Notes: generated by a model from the letters alone, not told the origin. Numbered from the stretch's first letter, positions 53,601 through 64,000 are shown. The stretch is 64,000 bases of DNA from Hygrocybe punicea (GCA_963556145.1 OY744467.1:6200001-6264000), one strand, 5' to 3'. Numbers and translations: made by a program.

Positions 53601-54449
53601 TCTCCTTTCGTCCTCTGTTGGCCGTTGTTGCAGTTGTGTCAGCGTGACCGTGACGGCAGCATGTATAAAGACATCAATAACAAAAAGAAAAAGAAAAAGG
53701 GTCGAGAATGGCATACCTGCAATTGCCGATGCTGGTTGACCCACTGTAGGTATAATTTACCTTATATCAAAAGCCCCGGCCTGAGGGCCCGGCTCCGGCT
53801 TTTCAGGACTCAAGCCGGGCCAAAAGCCGTCACAGGCCGTCACCATTGGCCCGGCTTGGCCCGGCCCATTCGGGGCCGGCTTTGGCTGGCCCACGGCTTG
53901 AAGCCGGGCCTTGCACATCACTAAAGATGTAATATGATGGGATGCAATGTGATACGGTGTAATATGATATGGTGGGATATGATATGGTGTAGTATAAGGG
54001 TACATCTTTTATACTACTGGGAGTGATCCTGTGCTGTAGTAACTATGTACTACAAGCGAAGGCTGTAACTGATAGGAGTGGAGTGGAGCGGAGTATAGGA
54101 GGAATGGTGCTATGTACTAAGTAACGGGAAACGAAGATATATCATATGTAACTATATACGTAGTGATTCCGGGTCGTTAGAGACATTGCATCTTGAGTAT
54201 GAACGATTCCGGAGCGGAATCCGGAGCGGAATCGATGGAAAGGACCGGAATCGGGCAGAATCGATGATACCTGAATGGGAATGGATGGGGACGAAGTGTG
54301 ATATGAAGAGGATTCGGGTCCAGACGGCCCGGAGCCTCTACATCGGTTCAGGCATTACCCTGAACCTTGAACTGAACTTAGGTTCGGTTCATGTAGGTTC
54401 AGGTTCGAACCCAGGTTCAGAACCGAACTGTACCATCACTAGACAAGAC

Positions 54450-55340
54450 AGTGCCTGCTCCTCCAGATTGTGAACAGGCAGGATTGCTTTTCAAGTTCCT
54501 TGTAATTTGGCAAGGAAATGGTGAGGTTGCTTGGCATCTATGTAGTTAACATGCCACATTGTAAAGGCTGATGAGCAAGCTGTAGTATATTGACTTTGAC
54601 ATAAGGGCAGCTTCATATTTCATATTTTGAAAATATTTAATGTTTTCTCTAGGTCCTATACTACTTCAAAGAGATTAGACTAAATCTCTGCACAAGAAAA
54701 ATCAAATACCAAAACTTAGTATTCTGTTTGAAGTAATTCACAGTGCTGGCAAGGCAGGATACAGAAGTTAGAATACAGCAGCACAACTGGAAGGTAAAGA
54801 AGAGTCATAAATGGTTAATTTTGGAATGGGTAAGTTAAAAAAGCATATTTTTGTGTGGTATTTTTCTCCAAATGACCAGAAACTTCAGTTTTCTTCATTA
54901 AATAAAGTACTGAAAACTTGTTGTATACTTAAAATCAGACATTTTACAACACTTGGCTAAGGAATAAGTAGAATAACAATTCACAAGGCTCTAAGTGCCA
55001 AAGAAAGTGCAGATTTAAATGATTCTATTAATATTGACTCTATTTCTGCCTCAAAAGCCTTGACATTGCAGTGTCATTTGTAGTGTAACATGCCAACAGC
55101 ATCTGACAATTTTTCTGGTATTTATTTAGTTGGGCATTGTAGCAAAACAATGAAAACAATGCCAGCATCACCAAAAGCAGCACCTGAGTTGCTTAGTCAT
55201 CGCTTAGTCAGTATCAGTATCAGTATCCGCAACAGACATCAGTATCGAGCCGGATATCGTGAAGGAAAGCCGCTCTGGTTTGAGAGTATTTGTTATATCT
55301 GAATTAAATTTTGTTGCCGCCCATCCAGAAATGTTCTAAT
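54450..55340. other. AT-rich remains of the gene split by E5, then spacer
   Basis: 54450-54620 on the minus strand continues the split transposon-derived gene. 54640-55340 shows no credible gene; 55205-55230 holds a short CAGTAT repeat. Confidence 0.35.
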
Positions 55341-55345
55341 TCGTA

Positions 55346-55819
55346 ATGCACAGAATTACCTCCTGCGTCCCAACTGTATTCCGCACCGACACATGTCAGA
55401 GGGAGACAACACCCACACAAACAGGTCAATCAGATCATTGCCTTCTTGGAGCTGCCCTCTCCAGTGCCATCAACGAACGTATCTGTCTCCTGCAACACGA
55501 CGATGCCACCCCGGCCCTAGCAAAGCCGGCCCGCACACATAATGTCACCGACGATCAGAAGCGGATACTACCCACACGCATGTATAGGAGATGTAGAACA
55601 CGCACATTGTAATACGGCATGGAGTCGTTGGCCCTATGGGATGCGTTGGAGGCGTCAATTGATGCAAAGTTCGACATGTGCACCGAAGTGGGGGCATCAG
55701 TTTGCAGGGTGTCTCGTGCGTTCAGCCTGCGCGAATCAGCATCGTACGCGCATGATAGTTGTCGACCTACACGGCAAGGTATGAGTTCATGTACACTGGC
55801 GGACCGTGAACATGGTTAA
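55346..55819 (+). other. Weak coding-like fragments
   Basis: Two plus-strand stretches (GAALSSAINERICLLQHDD, about 55448-55505, and MESLALWDALEASIDAKFDM, about 55619-55678) look coding in composition, but no family, start or splice pattern can be assigned. Confidence 0.25.
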
Positions 55820-56360
55820 TGACGGGGAGTGATACCTGTGATGCAAACCGACGTACTATTTCCCTCTATAAAATATAACATGGAGCTCCAGGTGATGGTT
55901 GGGTTGATGTAGAACTGAGCGGAGTTGAGTCATTTCGATACCACAAGATTTGACGTCAGGCTCACGATGATCTGACTAGTCAATGGAACGAAGCTGCATG
56001 GACGGAACTTCAGTGCACGAAAATACTCTCTCTCCGCACGGCTTACATGGCGAGCAAGCCTGATCCGACCAACGTCAGCCGGATCCTGTATTCTGAACGT
56101 GAATGTCTGACCTGTAGTTATGGCATACTTTATTAGAATATTGATTAATGTATTGGTCCTGTCAAAGATACTATCATCAAGCGTTCTGGAAAATCAGACA
56201 CAAAGCAGCGCACTTTTTAAAACCGGTCTTCGAGTTGTACAGAAGATAGCACATCGTAAACGATATGCACATTTCCGATAGGGTGGCACAAATGAACGCA
56301 ACACGGCTCACCCACTCGTAAATGATAACATTTGAGTAATTAGTTCATGGACAACAGCCA
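55820..56360. other. Intergenic, no gene seen
   Basis: No open frame, RNA gene or repeat that I can support. Confidence 0.35.
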
Positions 56361-57488
56361 CTAGAAAAGCGGACGTACGTGGAACGTCTTGTAAATGCCA
56401 CCTCCCGTGCGGATCAATGAAAAGTCAGGTATGAAATAACTATGGATAGGTTCGCGTGAGTGAGGCAGATGGTAGTTGGCATTCAAAGCACACACAGCAG
56501 AGCAGAAGTAGCAATGGCCAAAACCAGCGCGGGGATGGAGAAACCCAACTACACAAGGACGTAGGTTATTGAATATCAAGTGTAACCGGTGTACTTACGA
56601 TTGTACCAACTATCCATTTGTTACCTTTGCTGACTGTTCGAAAAATGAGTTAGGGAAAGCAATTGGAAATGAACAACCACTAACGCAGCCAAAGACGGCG
56701 AGCATATAGGCTATCACGGATCCGTGAGCGGTAGATGCATAAAAAAACGTGGCCAAAAGATGATGCATACCCCCGTATTGTAAAGGTCATGATTTCCTGT
56801 CGGTGGTATTTTGAACCCAATGCTCATATTACCAATTGAAACGCACTGTAACGAAATTCGACGCCTGGAGCCAGACAGAAGTGGAATCAAACTACTATTC
56901 TGGCTCAACAAGGGAATAAAAGGCGTACCGTCTCACTCCTGTGATACAGCATGAAAATAAAGGAAGTCAAGGACGTAAAAGCCACGATACACCTCCACGT
57001 ACCACACGATGTGAAAGGCGCTTGTTGGGTCGCCGTACTGGACGATCAGATCGTAGTAGATGACATGTGTGACCAGGATTGTGTGGACCGTGTTCAAAAT
57101 CCTGATCCCAGTAAATTCCAATGACTCCGTCGGGAGAGCCAAGGACATACGTGAGGAAAGCCACCTGTCGAACCAGAATGATATTCCAATGCCAACAGCA
57201 CTAGGGCAAGAGAAAGCTCACGGTATACTTCAACAGGAGACGATCTCTGGCGAAATTGGTGAAGTAGGCGTAGACCTGGATACAAGCCATACCCCACAGT
57301 CTAAGTGCCGCCCAATCAGAGTCACGGCATAGCAGCGACAACGACTAGTGTGCCTGCTCACGCAGAAGACCAAATGACTAGCAGTCGTTGGCAACACCAG
57401 ACGGGTAGGCAATATTCGGGTACTCACCACCGATCAACGTTCCTCCGAAACTATCATCCGCAAGGTGCATAGGAAGAGTACTTGGCAT
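56361..57488 (-). CDS. DUF6534-like multi-pass membrane protein, possibly degenerate
   Basis: First exon 57488-57428 encodes MPSTLPMHLADDSFGGTLIG, the usual opening of this basidiomycete family. Later exons give WGMACIQVYAYFTNFARDRL (about 57240-57300), a transmembrane block RILNTVHTILVTHVIYYDLI, VQYGDPTSAFHIVWYVE (about 56990-57110), and near 56480-56570 a final helix FSIPALVLAIATSALL with nearby LNANYHLPHS, though these two are in different frames. The family has about seven membrane helices and unknown function. The frame change near 56500 may be an unresolved intron or real decay. Confidence 0.5.
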
Positions 57489-57994
57489 TTTGACGACTAC
57501 CGGCAGTTTTTCATGGCCTTGCCAGTCTTTTAACTGGATTGTCCTGCCATTTGTAGATGAGCGTGAAACCCGGGTCAAACCTTGTTTTTTGACCACAGTG
57601 ACTCGACGCAAAGCGTAATGTAACGGTTGGAATGGAACAATTCAAGCCGGTGGGGTGACTTGAAGGGCGGTTCAAGGTAATGCAGTCCAATGGGATATCA
57701 AACCCGACTGCGCAACGGTTGGGTCAGAACAAGCTACATAATCAGGTACAATAAACAGCAATAATTACTATAGTACACGATAGATTATTTGAATCTGAAT
57801 GCCCACAAGGCGCTCTAGTTTGTTATTTCCTCTCGCCTGGGCTACTCTAACGAAACTATAGAACAAGTAATAACTACAGTAACTGGGTATCATGAACGTT
57901 CCTCGGGCTGGGGTAGGGCTGCCCGAAGTCGTGTGACTTTCTCGGTCAATTGCTCGGTCACAAGAAACTAAGGCTACTGAGAAACTATACCCAA

Positions 57995-59798
57995 ATGCGA
58001 TTATCAAATAACACTGCCAGACTACTGCCGAGGAAATTCTACCGTTCAGTTTCTCCCACCTCAAGATGTAGACAAGGTGTGAGAGTCTTGTGCTACCGAG
58101 GGTTTTTTTTTCGTATGCTGAAACTGAGTTGCAACTTGAAGTTGCCCCGGGCCATGCTTCCAGCGCGTGCACACTGGCACCTCTCGCCTTTGTTCTTGAT
58201 ATCGTATGTAATAATATCGTCGTGCTTGGTGTGCGTTATCGATCTGTTACGTTGTTTTTAGGATGGTGTTCTGCTACGTGGTCCCAACGTGTTGCCAGCT
58301 GCAAAGCGTGCGTTGGCCATGCTCGAGGGGAATAATCCATTCAGAACGTGTGTCTTCTTCCTCATTTCCTACACTGCTGTACCTATTTACGACTGGGTTG
58401 GAAAGTAAGATACCATTCATTCTGGTGCGTGTCGTTGGTATGTCGTGTAACCATGTACTGATTGTGTGTACAGTTAACCAACGGTGGGGGAGTCAGCGAG
58501 GAGGAGCGCTCTCAGAAACTCACTGAACAACTCGGCGTGGAGGTAGTTCGATTTTTATGTTACCAGGGTCTCATTATCAGCTGTTCTGCAGATTAAATCA
58601 AATCGATATATTCAGGCGCATACCATTCTGAAGAGCTTGGCAAGCAAATACGCCAACTCTCCCGTTCTGTTGCTAGGAGGAAAAAATGACGCTTTGCGCC
58701 CAGTAGCTGAAGGGTAAATAAACACTTGCAGATTCCGTATACCTGCAAAGAAAAAAAAGACTCAATGCGCACTTGAAGTTACGGTTTCAAGAATGCATAC
58801 ACTCCTTTGGACGTCTTGGCATGGAATCCTTCGTGTGTTTCATAAATATGTTCCACTTTGCACCGTCCTGAAGGATCTTAGCATCTGGCCCTTTCACCAA
58901 CTCACCGCAATCGAGCAAGCCACTGTAAAGGTGAATACTTTTTTCCCCAATCAATTTCGCCAGCTCAGCGCTCATCTCCCAAGAGGAAGCAGATTTTTCC
59001 CAAACGCCCATTTCGGCCATTTTGGCTTTACATGATTCACGCAACTGGGGTCTCGACATCCAAGTCATGTGTGACGTGATTCAGTCGGGTGGGGTCATCG
59101 GCCCTTACCAACACTCGAATAAACCAATAGAACTCGTATTCTGTAATCCAGACCTACTCTGGCGGTCTGATTTTGACCAACCGAGGCTCGGCCAAGGAGC
59201 ATTTATAGCAGCTTTTCAAGCTGTGTTCAAGGTACGCTTTCATGATAATTGATTGAACCTACACAGGCAGATGATAATCCAACCGGCTGTCGCTGCAGGC
59301 GCTGACTGGATTGGCGTACCCATATGTTCAATATGGTAAACCTACTGAAGCAACATATAAATTTACCGAGAGCGTCTTGCTTGACTGTGTAGAGGAAACG
59401 CAAGGTCATAGATATTTACCACAAGTGTGAGCTTCTTGGTCGCCCGAAATTTCAGCTTTTGCTTACTTCCCTATGGATCTTAGATATATGATTGGGGGTA
59501 AGCAGACTCACTTTATCTTGAGATATCTGGGGTTCTAAAGTGTGATACCCTAGATAACCCTGAATCTGGTATGCATTACGCGTCCCCGTATTCTTGCTTA
59601 TCGCTAAGGTCGGATAAAGATATAGCTGGCGCGAATGCGGCAAAGTGGTCCTCGATTCTGGTACGTACTGGGATTTTCAATCCGCGACATGGGCCACCAA
59701 AACATCAACCGACACACGAAGCAGAAGACGTGGAAGAAGCCGTTCGGTGGGCGATTAATCGAGAACTGAAGAAGGCTGATCTGATCAAGAAACCTTGA
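57995..59798 (+). CDS. HAD-superfamily hydrolase, HDHD5/CECR5-like
   Basis: Thirteen short exons join in phase: 57995-58076, 58142-58203, 58262-58347, 58406-58424, 58474-58542, 58592-58713, 58779-58832, 58882-58930, 58986-59231, 59299-59404, 59456-59497, 59554-59568 and 59620-59798. Motif I reads FVLDIDGVLLRGP across the exon 2/3 junction (nucleophile-type Asp and general acid Asp); motif II is ILLTNGGGVSEEERS; the middle has LVFCNPDLLW and GQGAFIAAFQAVFK; motif IV is MIGDNPESDIAGANAAKW. This set is characteristic of the eukaryotic CECR5/HDHD5 family (TIGR01456), probably mitochondrial phosphatases of unknown substrate. The basic N terminus MRLSNNTARLLPRKF fits a mitochondrial targeting signal. 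Exons 4 (19 nt) and 12 (15 nt) are microexons. The product is intact, about 370 residues. Confidence 0.85.
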
Positions 59799-60290
59799 CC
59801 AAATCTCAGTGATGCCTCGCCATTTGCGATAAATAACACACCATGTAGACATTCTTACACTGTCCCTTGACCATAGACATGCAATTATGCGTGAGACACT
59901 GCTGAACCTCGTTGCAAATCGATAGTGGTATCCTGTGATTGCTAGTCCCCTACTGATGTCAACACTATTCTCTGCGAGTGAACGATATCATTCGCTGGCT
60001 CAACTGGGACACAGATAATTTTCGAGAACGTATCACGTTACGACATACAAGTCAAGAAAAAGATCCAAAGCAATCCAACACAGTCGTGAACGTTTACTAT
60101 GATATTGACGTTACTGGCAGTTGTCCTCCAGACATCACATGAGGTCGCAGACTTTTTCATGGTTCCGTGGGGCCAATTGTTGCAATTGGCGTCCAGTCCT
60201 TGGCCAACTTTCATTTATTGGTAAATGTTCTTTGCGCTTGAGACGACGATAAGTCGCCATTTGACGAAAAGAATGTTTAGCAATGCTTAC
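59799..60290. other. Convergent spacer, no gene seen
   Basis: 3' flanks of the HDHD5-like gene (plus) and the aldo/keto reductase (minus). No terminator or RNA gene is recognisable. Confidence 0.4.
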
Positions 60291-61640
60291 TTAGTCGACT
60301 TCAACAGGATTCCAACTGATTGCGCCGTCCTTGCCGCGGTCCAGCGCATCAAGCTTACTCATATCTTCGTCGTCAAGGGTAAAGTCGTATAGATGGGTAT
60401 TAGATTGGATGCGTGAAGGTGTTGCACTCTTCGGGAGGGGGATGAAGCTAAAGGAGAGTAGCAAGTAATTATCCATACTACATTAGAAAGCAGGATGAAA
60501 ACAAAGGCACCCGTTTTGGAGAGACCAGCGAAGCAAGATCTGTGCCGGGTCTCTGATATACTAGCGAAATGCATCAGTCCAAGTTGGCAGCGCGAGACCT
60601 GGATTGTTGGAAAAGATACGCGCTTTGTTGGCAATCTCTGTTATGACCTCATGGTCCATCATACCCCTGACAAGCGGGCAATAGGCTTGTACGACAATAG
60701 AGTGTTCACGACAGTAGGTGACGATGGGGCGTTGTTGGCAAAAGGGGTGGATCTGTCCGATCATCATTTGGAGCAAACGAAAAAAAAGATGACGGCAACG
60801 CCAGAATGTTGAGGCTGAGCGTCATACATTGTCAGAAACATACCTCAATTTGGTTGACGGTCGGCATTTCCAAACCAGCGCTTTCGATCTCTTCCAAATG
60901 CTTCACTCCACTAGACACGGAGTATTGTCCGAGCAGCTCAAATGGGGTAACAAAACTTACTAGTTTGAAACCCCAACACTCCTAACCTTTCCCGCACTTT
61001 TCGCGTCCTGAAGAGCCCTGTACGTTGCGAGCCGGAGTTCAGTCCCATGAAAAGGTGCATGAATCAGAAAGAGATCGATGTATTCTACCAAAGCACTCAG
61101 GTCGTAGATAAAAAAAGGCTAGTAATCGGGCGCACCGACTTGTAACTGCTCCAGGGATTCGTCAACGCCTCTCAGTGTACTCTCGTACCCAATGTTTTTG
61201 ATGGAACACTTAGTGGCTGAATAGTGATGATTGCCATAGATGTCAACAGTGTGGGTATAATTGGGGCTTGGGAACCTACTTATAAAGACATCCAATCGGG
61301 CCAAGTTACACTCACGAAGTGCGGTGCCAACTGCGGCCTCGTTTTTGTACATCTGAGCGGTGTCAATGTGCCTCAATGTCAATCACAGGTATCCAGGGGA
61401 AGGCGGTTAATTTTTAGGCCGATCATCAGAAAATAGATCACGGTGGAGAACCTACCGGTACCCAGCTCGAAAAGCTTCCAGGACGGAGTCCCTGGCCGAA
61501 TAATTTTGATACACACCAAAGCCAAGGAGTGGCATAACATGTCCTGTGAATGACTTAGCAATCACACACAGTCGCTGAAATAGTTGGCACGTACCAGAAG
61601 AGAGACGAACCGTTGAATTTATGGTCAAGTTTGTTGACAT
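60291..61640 (-). CDS. Aldo/keto reductase
   Basis: Minus-strand gene, ATG at 61640, TAA at 60291-60293, with eight or so exons that join in phase. Readable order: [54 protein letters not shown] (catalytic Asp and Tyr); FIS|TKCSIKN-type strand with the catalytic Lys region; [20 protein letters not shown] (catalytic His); [27 protein letters not shown] then [40 protein letters not shown] (cofactor phosphate site); [20 protein letters not shown]. This is the complete AKR fold, an NADPH-dependent carbonyl reductase; substrate unknown. It lies 101 bases downstream of the UCHL5-like gene on the same strand. Confidence 0.85.
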
Positions 61641-61741
61641 CGATGTCCTTTCCAGTGAGCGCCACTAAGGATCGACGACGCAGAACACTTATTGGTTTAT
61701 TGTCACGTGATGAGTCGACTGTGTCGCAAGAAATATACTAC

Positions 61742-63037
61742 TTAGTTCTCATCCATTTCGTCAAGCTCTTCCTTCTTTCGCTTTTCAATTCGCTCCTCCA
61801 TGACCTTTTTTGCGCTTTCTTTTGCGGGTTCTAACTGTCCAGATTTGGCCAGTGCAACTAGGAGTGCGTGCACGAGGCCGACATGGTTGTGCCGTCGAAT
61901 ACTGTTTTCAAACTGCAGATAAAAATCACGGATTCAATCACGTTGAAAAACCGAGGGTGATGATGGTTCGCTTACGGCCCAGCGTTCACGCTTGGATTTT
62001 TCCGCATGGAGTCTGATGGCGAGTTCCGCGGCTTCGGGTTCCCTACCGGCTTCCTGTAACTGCGCAAGGTGATATTCAAGTGTCGGGAGAGGGTCGTCTC
62101 GTAACGCAAGGAGGCTAAATTCGAGCTAACCGAGAATTTTTGATCAGCCGTAGCGAGAGCCAGCAGCCTGAGAGTTCACAGTGAAAGAATACACACCGCA
62201 CCCATTGGGTATGTAGCTATTCGAGCTTCGATCACGTCCCTACAGTGTTACAGTGAGTAAAGTTGCGAGGCGGATCTGCGCCGAGTCAACAAGAATCGTA
62301 AACTGAGCACCTTGCCAGTTTGAGCCAACCCTCGCCCGTGTGCTCGAATGCCCCATGACTGACAGGATGCTCTTTTAACCCGTCCAACTCGTACAAGCAT
62401 CCGAGTACTGGTAAATAAACCACAAAATGATAGGCATCTTGAGTGGTCTTGGGCAATCCCAAACCATCCAAGGATATGACGGTAGGGGGTGAAAGAGAGT
62501 TGTGGGCCTCCCTAAGCCAATCCGAGCTCGTAATGGCCATACCACGCATTTGGGGGTCCATTCCCACAGTGAAATTCATGAGCTCGGCGAGTTGGGGTCC
62601 CGTGCGGAGAGTGGGGATATTGCCAAGTCCATTCATAACAGCGAGTGTTGCGCAAGCATTGTTGACAACCTGACGTGCAAAAAAGCCAGGAAATTCTGGG
62701 TCTGGATGACCTGCAAGTACGTTAGGTGAACTGGAGGCAGCGGTAGGGAGCCATTTGAAGAGAAAAATGAGGGCGTGAAGGGGCTATGTCGGTGAATGAA
62801 TAATAAATACACAAATATATAAGTAAGATAAGCTTTTGTACCTGGAGAGAAGCCAGTGGCTCCGGGTCCAGAGAGTAAAGGTCGTCCACTATAAATGGTA
62901 CACCGAGGGTCTTCAGGAGCTCGCTGAAGAGATAGTCATTCCTTGCGTTGTGATATAAAAATAAGGTCATACGTGAATACACCAGGATCAGATTCTGTCA
63001 TCTGCCATCCACTGGAATCGTCCTCACCAGACATCAT
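61742..63037 (-). CDS. UCHL5: Ubiquitin C-terminal hydrolase, UCHL5/UCH37 type
   Basis: Minus-strand gene of six exons, ATG at 63037 (or 63034), TAA at 61742-61744. Start [20 protein letters not shown] matches the conserved [11 protein letters not shown] opening. Then [32 protein letters not shown] with the catalytic Cys in NACAT; a proline-rich crossover loop; [20 protein letters not shown] with catalytic His and Asp; and a C-terminal helical region [20 protein letters not shown] that in the family binds the proteasome (RPN13) or INO80. It removes ubiquitin from the distal end of chains. All catalytic residues are present. The upstream neighbour MED31 is divergent, the two ATGs being 78 bases apart. 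Confidence 0.88.
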
Positions 63038-63115
63038 GAACTACTAGTAATAGAACAGAATCCGGATTGTTTCAACTTGTTTGTCAACGTCCTTAAAGCC
63101 AAACAAACCCATGCA
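63038..63115. promoter_or_regulatory. Short bidirectional promoter region between UCHL5 and MED31
   Basis: Only 78 bases separate the two start codons on opposite strands, so 5' leaders and promoter elements must be shared or overlap. No TATA box is evident. Confidence 0.55.
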
Positions 63116-63587
63116 ATGGAAGGTCCCTTACCACCAACACCGAATTCTGATCCAAAGGCAGCTAATCGCGCCCGTTTTGAGCTAGAGCTTGAATTCGTGC
63201 AATGTCTTGCTAATCCATTTTATCTTCACTCGCTAGCCCAACAAAATATCCTGGATCAACCAGCATTCATCAATTTCCTGGAGTACCTGCTTTATTGGAA
63301 GGAGAAAGACTACGCTCGGTTTATTCAGTGAAAATTTTTGCACAAGTCTGGCGCGTGTGGTCGAATCACTGATTCCGGTCCTTGTTGGTAGTTACCCGCA
63401 CGCTCTTCACCATTTGGAGCTTCTCCAGCATGCCCAGTTCAGGTCTGAAATGAAAAAGGACGATTGGCGGGAATACCTCAACCAGCAGCAGTTCCATCAC
63501 TGGCGGACTTGGTTAGTCCCGAATACACCCTTCGATGATGATTGCAATTCCTCAAGTCTTTCGACAGGCGCGAACCAAGTCGTGTGA
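63116..63587 (+). CDS. MED31: Mediator complex subunit 31 (SOH1)
   Basis: Two exons, 63116-63327 and 63392-63587, joined in phase, give about 135 residues, the normal size. Start [20 protein letters not shown]; the conserved core is [20 protein letters not shown], then [20 protein letters not shown], and after the intron [23 protein letters not shown]31 is a small helical subunit of the Mediator middle module, contacting MED7, and bridges activators to RNA polymerase II. The TGA stop is intact. A natural start at the ATG of 63116 keeps the core in the usual position. Confidence 0.9.
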
Positions 63588-63814
63588 TTGACATTGATGC
63601 CCCCGCCCAAGCGTCCTGATTAGCAAGACCATCCTGGCGGACACCGAGAGATAAGCACCGCGAGCATTAACTACTTGGTAGTTGGGTCTGACATTGAAAG
63701 TCGCCAACGAAGTCGTGAAATGCAGGGAAACAATTTTGATAATTCTCTTGAAGTGCACTGGATTGTTTACATTCCCACGCATAATGTACTGATCGGTAAC
63801 CATATTTCTGAGTC
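63588..63814. promoter_or_regulatory. Spacer upstream of the transporter gene
   Basis: 227 bases between the MED31 stop and the next ATG. Must hold the MED31 3' end and the transporter promoter; no specific element is visible. Confidence 0.4.
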
Positions 63815-64000
63815 ATGGCTGAAGTTCATCCTGGTCCCAACGAATATGCCCCGGAGGACCACGTAACATATTCAGCTCGCCAGCGTTTCACAGAGGATGC
63901 TGCCGCCCATGACTCGGACATTCATCTCGCATCTCTTACGGAGAAAAAACGGCTGTGGTGGAAAAACGCAGTCATAAACGGCTTCTTCATTGCTTCATGG
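63815..64000 (+). CDS. SLC35C2/YMD8-type nucleotide-sugar transporter, N-terminal part
   Basis: 62 codons from ATG 63815 to the window edge. A hydrophilic N terminus (MAEVHPGPNEYAPEDHV) leads to LTEKKRLWWKNAVINGFFIA, which matches the start of the first membrane helix in the triose-phosphate/nucleotide-sugar transporter family close to SLC35C2 and yeast YMD8. Members move nucleotide sugars or phosphorylated sugars across Golgi membranes; SLC35C2 is linked to fucose metabolism in animals. The identification rests on this one segment, so substrate is open. The fucosyltransferase-like gene at 45.9 kb may be a coincidental neighbour. Confidence 0.65.
   Translation, partial: MAEVHPGPNEYAPEDHVTYSARQRFTEDAAAHDSDIHLASLTEKKRLWWKNAVINGFFIASW

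Larger units (their letters stand above)
52714..53923 (-). mobile_element. E6: hAT-like non-autonomous element (1210 bp), innermost of a triple nest
   Basis: Begins TAGTGATGTGCACGGCCCGG, ends GCCTTGCACATCACTA, flanked by AAGATGTA. Subterminal arrays are GGCCC/CGGGCC words, unlike E1-E4. In minus orientation the plan is the same: a donor GGTATGCC near 53718, the splice-donor hairpin (53600-53570), the donor GGTATGT (about 53562-53556), then palindromes P8 and P7. Confidence 0.87.
52488..54342. mobile_element. Probable solo LTR inside E5, itself split by E6
   Basis: Begins TGTGACGGTGAGTG directly after GGTTCAG and ends CGGAGCCTCTACA. Without E6 it is about 640 bp. A TATAAGG word at about 53995 may be its promoter. 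TG...CA ends and composition fit Gypsy-type LTRs of agaricomycetes. A target duplication is not clear: GGTTCAG occurs on both sides, but that word is also the host element's own repeat. Confidence 0.5.
51751..54441. mobile_element. E5: hAT-like element with two further insertions nested inside
   Basis: Ends TAGTGATGGT and ACCATCACTA, flanked by GACAAGAC. Subterminal arrays are made of GGTTCAG/CTGAACC. The interior outside the inserts (51751-52487 and 54343-54441) is AT-rich with no CAATTG palindrome, so this is a separate subfamily. The LTR and E6 insertions account for about 1.85 kb. Confidence 0.82.

Noticed and set aside
52488..54342. Target duplication GGTTCAG for the LTR in E5
   Set aside because: The word is the host element's own repeat unit, so its presence on both sides is not informative.
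51743..54449. CAATTG palindrome in E5
   Set aside because: The only palindromes here (P7, P8) belong to the nested E6; E5's own sequence has none.

Overview
The window reads as nuclear DNA of a filamentous basidiomycete, most likely an agaricomycete. Coding genes are split by many 45-70 base introns with GT(A/G)NGT donors and CT(A/G)A(C/T) branch sites. Typical agaricomycete families are present: a DUF6534-like membrane protein, NVGxDQ-type and SUN-domain membrane proteins, a JmjC-like transposon-associated gene and Helitrons. UGA is a genuine stop here, since it ends the intact HDHD5-like, MED31 and O-fucosyltransferase-like genes.

Layout. 1-8094: a Helitron truncated by the window edge (Rep, PIF1-type helicase and a fused cysteine-protease-like C terminus) whose 3' end lies in a decayed Harbinger transposase (8096-8868, minus). 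9.1-12.5 kb: remains of an unrecognised transposon-associated gene and of a Crypton-like tyrosine recombinase. 13.0-20.3 kb: hAT-like non-autonomous elements E1 and E2, a 51-bp minisatellite and a triplicated segment. 20.4-30.4 kb: host-type genes, several with one in-frame stop (coiled coil, membrane/coiled coil, NVGxDQ, SUN, unrecognised, WD40). 31.2-34.7 kb: JmjC-like pseudogene. 35.2-40.3 kb: one gene cut by two insertions (hAT-like E3 and a small LTR element). 40.6-45.7 kb: a minisatellite, a rearranged element, E4 with a solo LTR inside it, and an 820-bp foldback element. 45.9-47.5 kb: intact O-fucosyltransferase-like gene. 47.7-55.8 kb: poorly resolved gene remains plus a nested stack E5 > LTR > E6. 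56.3-64 kb: the gene-dense end, with a DUF6534-like gene, an HDHD5/CECR5-like HAD phosphatase, an aldo/keto reductase, a UCHL5-type deubiquitinase, Mediator subunit MED31 and the start of a SLC35-type nucleotide-sugar transporter.

The most interesting signal is not a protein. Elements E1, E2, E3, E4, E6 and a rearranged copy at 41.1-41.9 kb have nearly unrelated bulk sequence. They nevertheless share one colinear plan: terminal inverted repeat, GGTTC/GAACC array, intron 1, (CAN)n-rich exon, a G/C-rich hairpin directly before a splice donor, intron 2, a ~52-bp palindrome centred on CAATTG, GAACC array, terminal inverted repeat. Target duplications are 8 bp in every copy where both ends survive. 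This looks like a hAT-type family built around a spliced, structured, apparently non-coding transcription unit.

A second pattern is that about ten transposon-derived or accessory genes each carry an in-frame stop that one C-to-T change from Arg or Gln would explain. The conserved genes at the right end have none.
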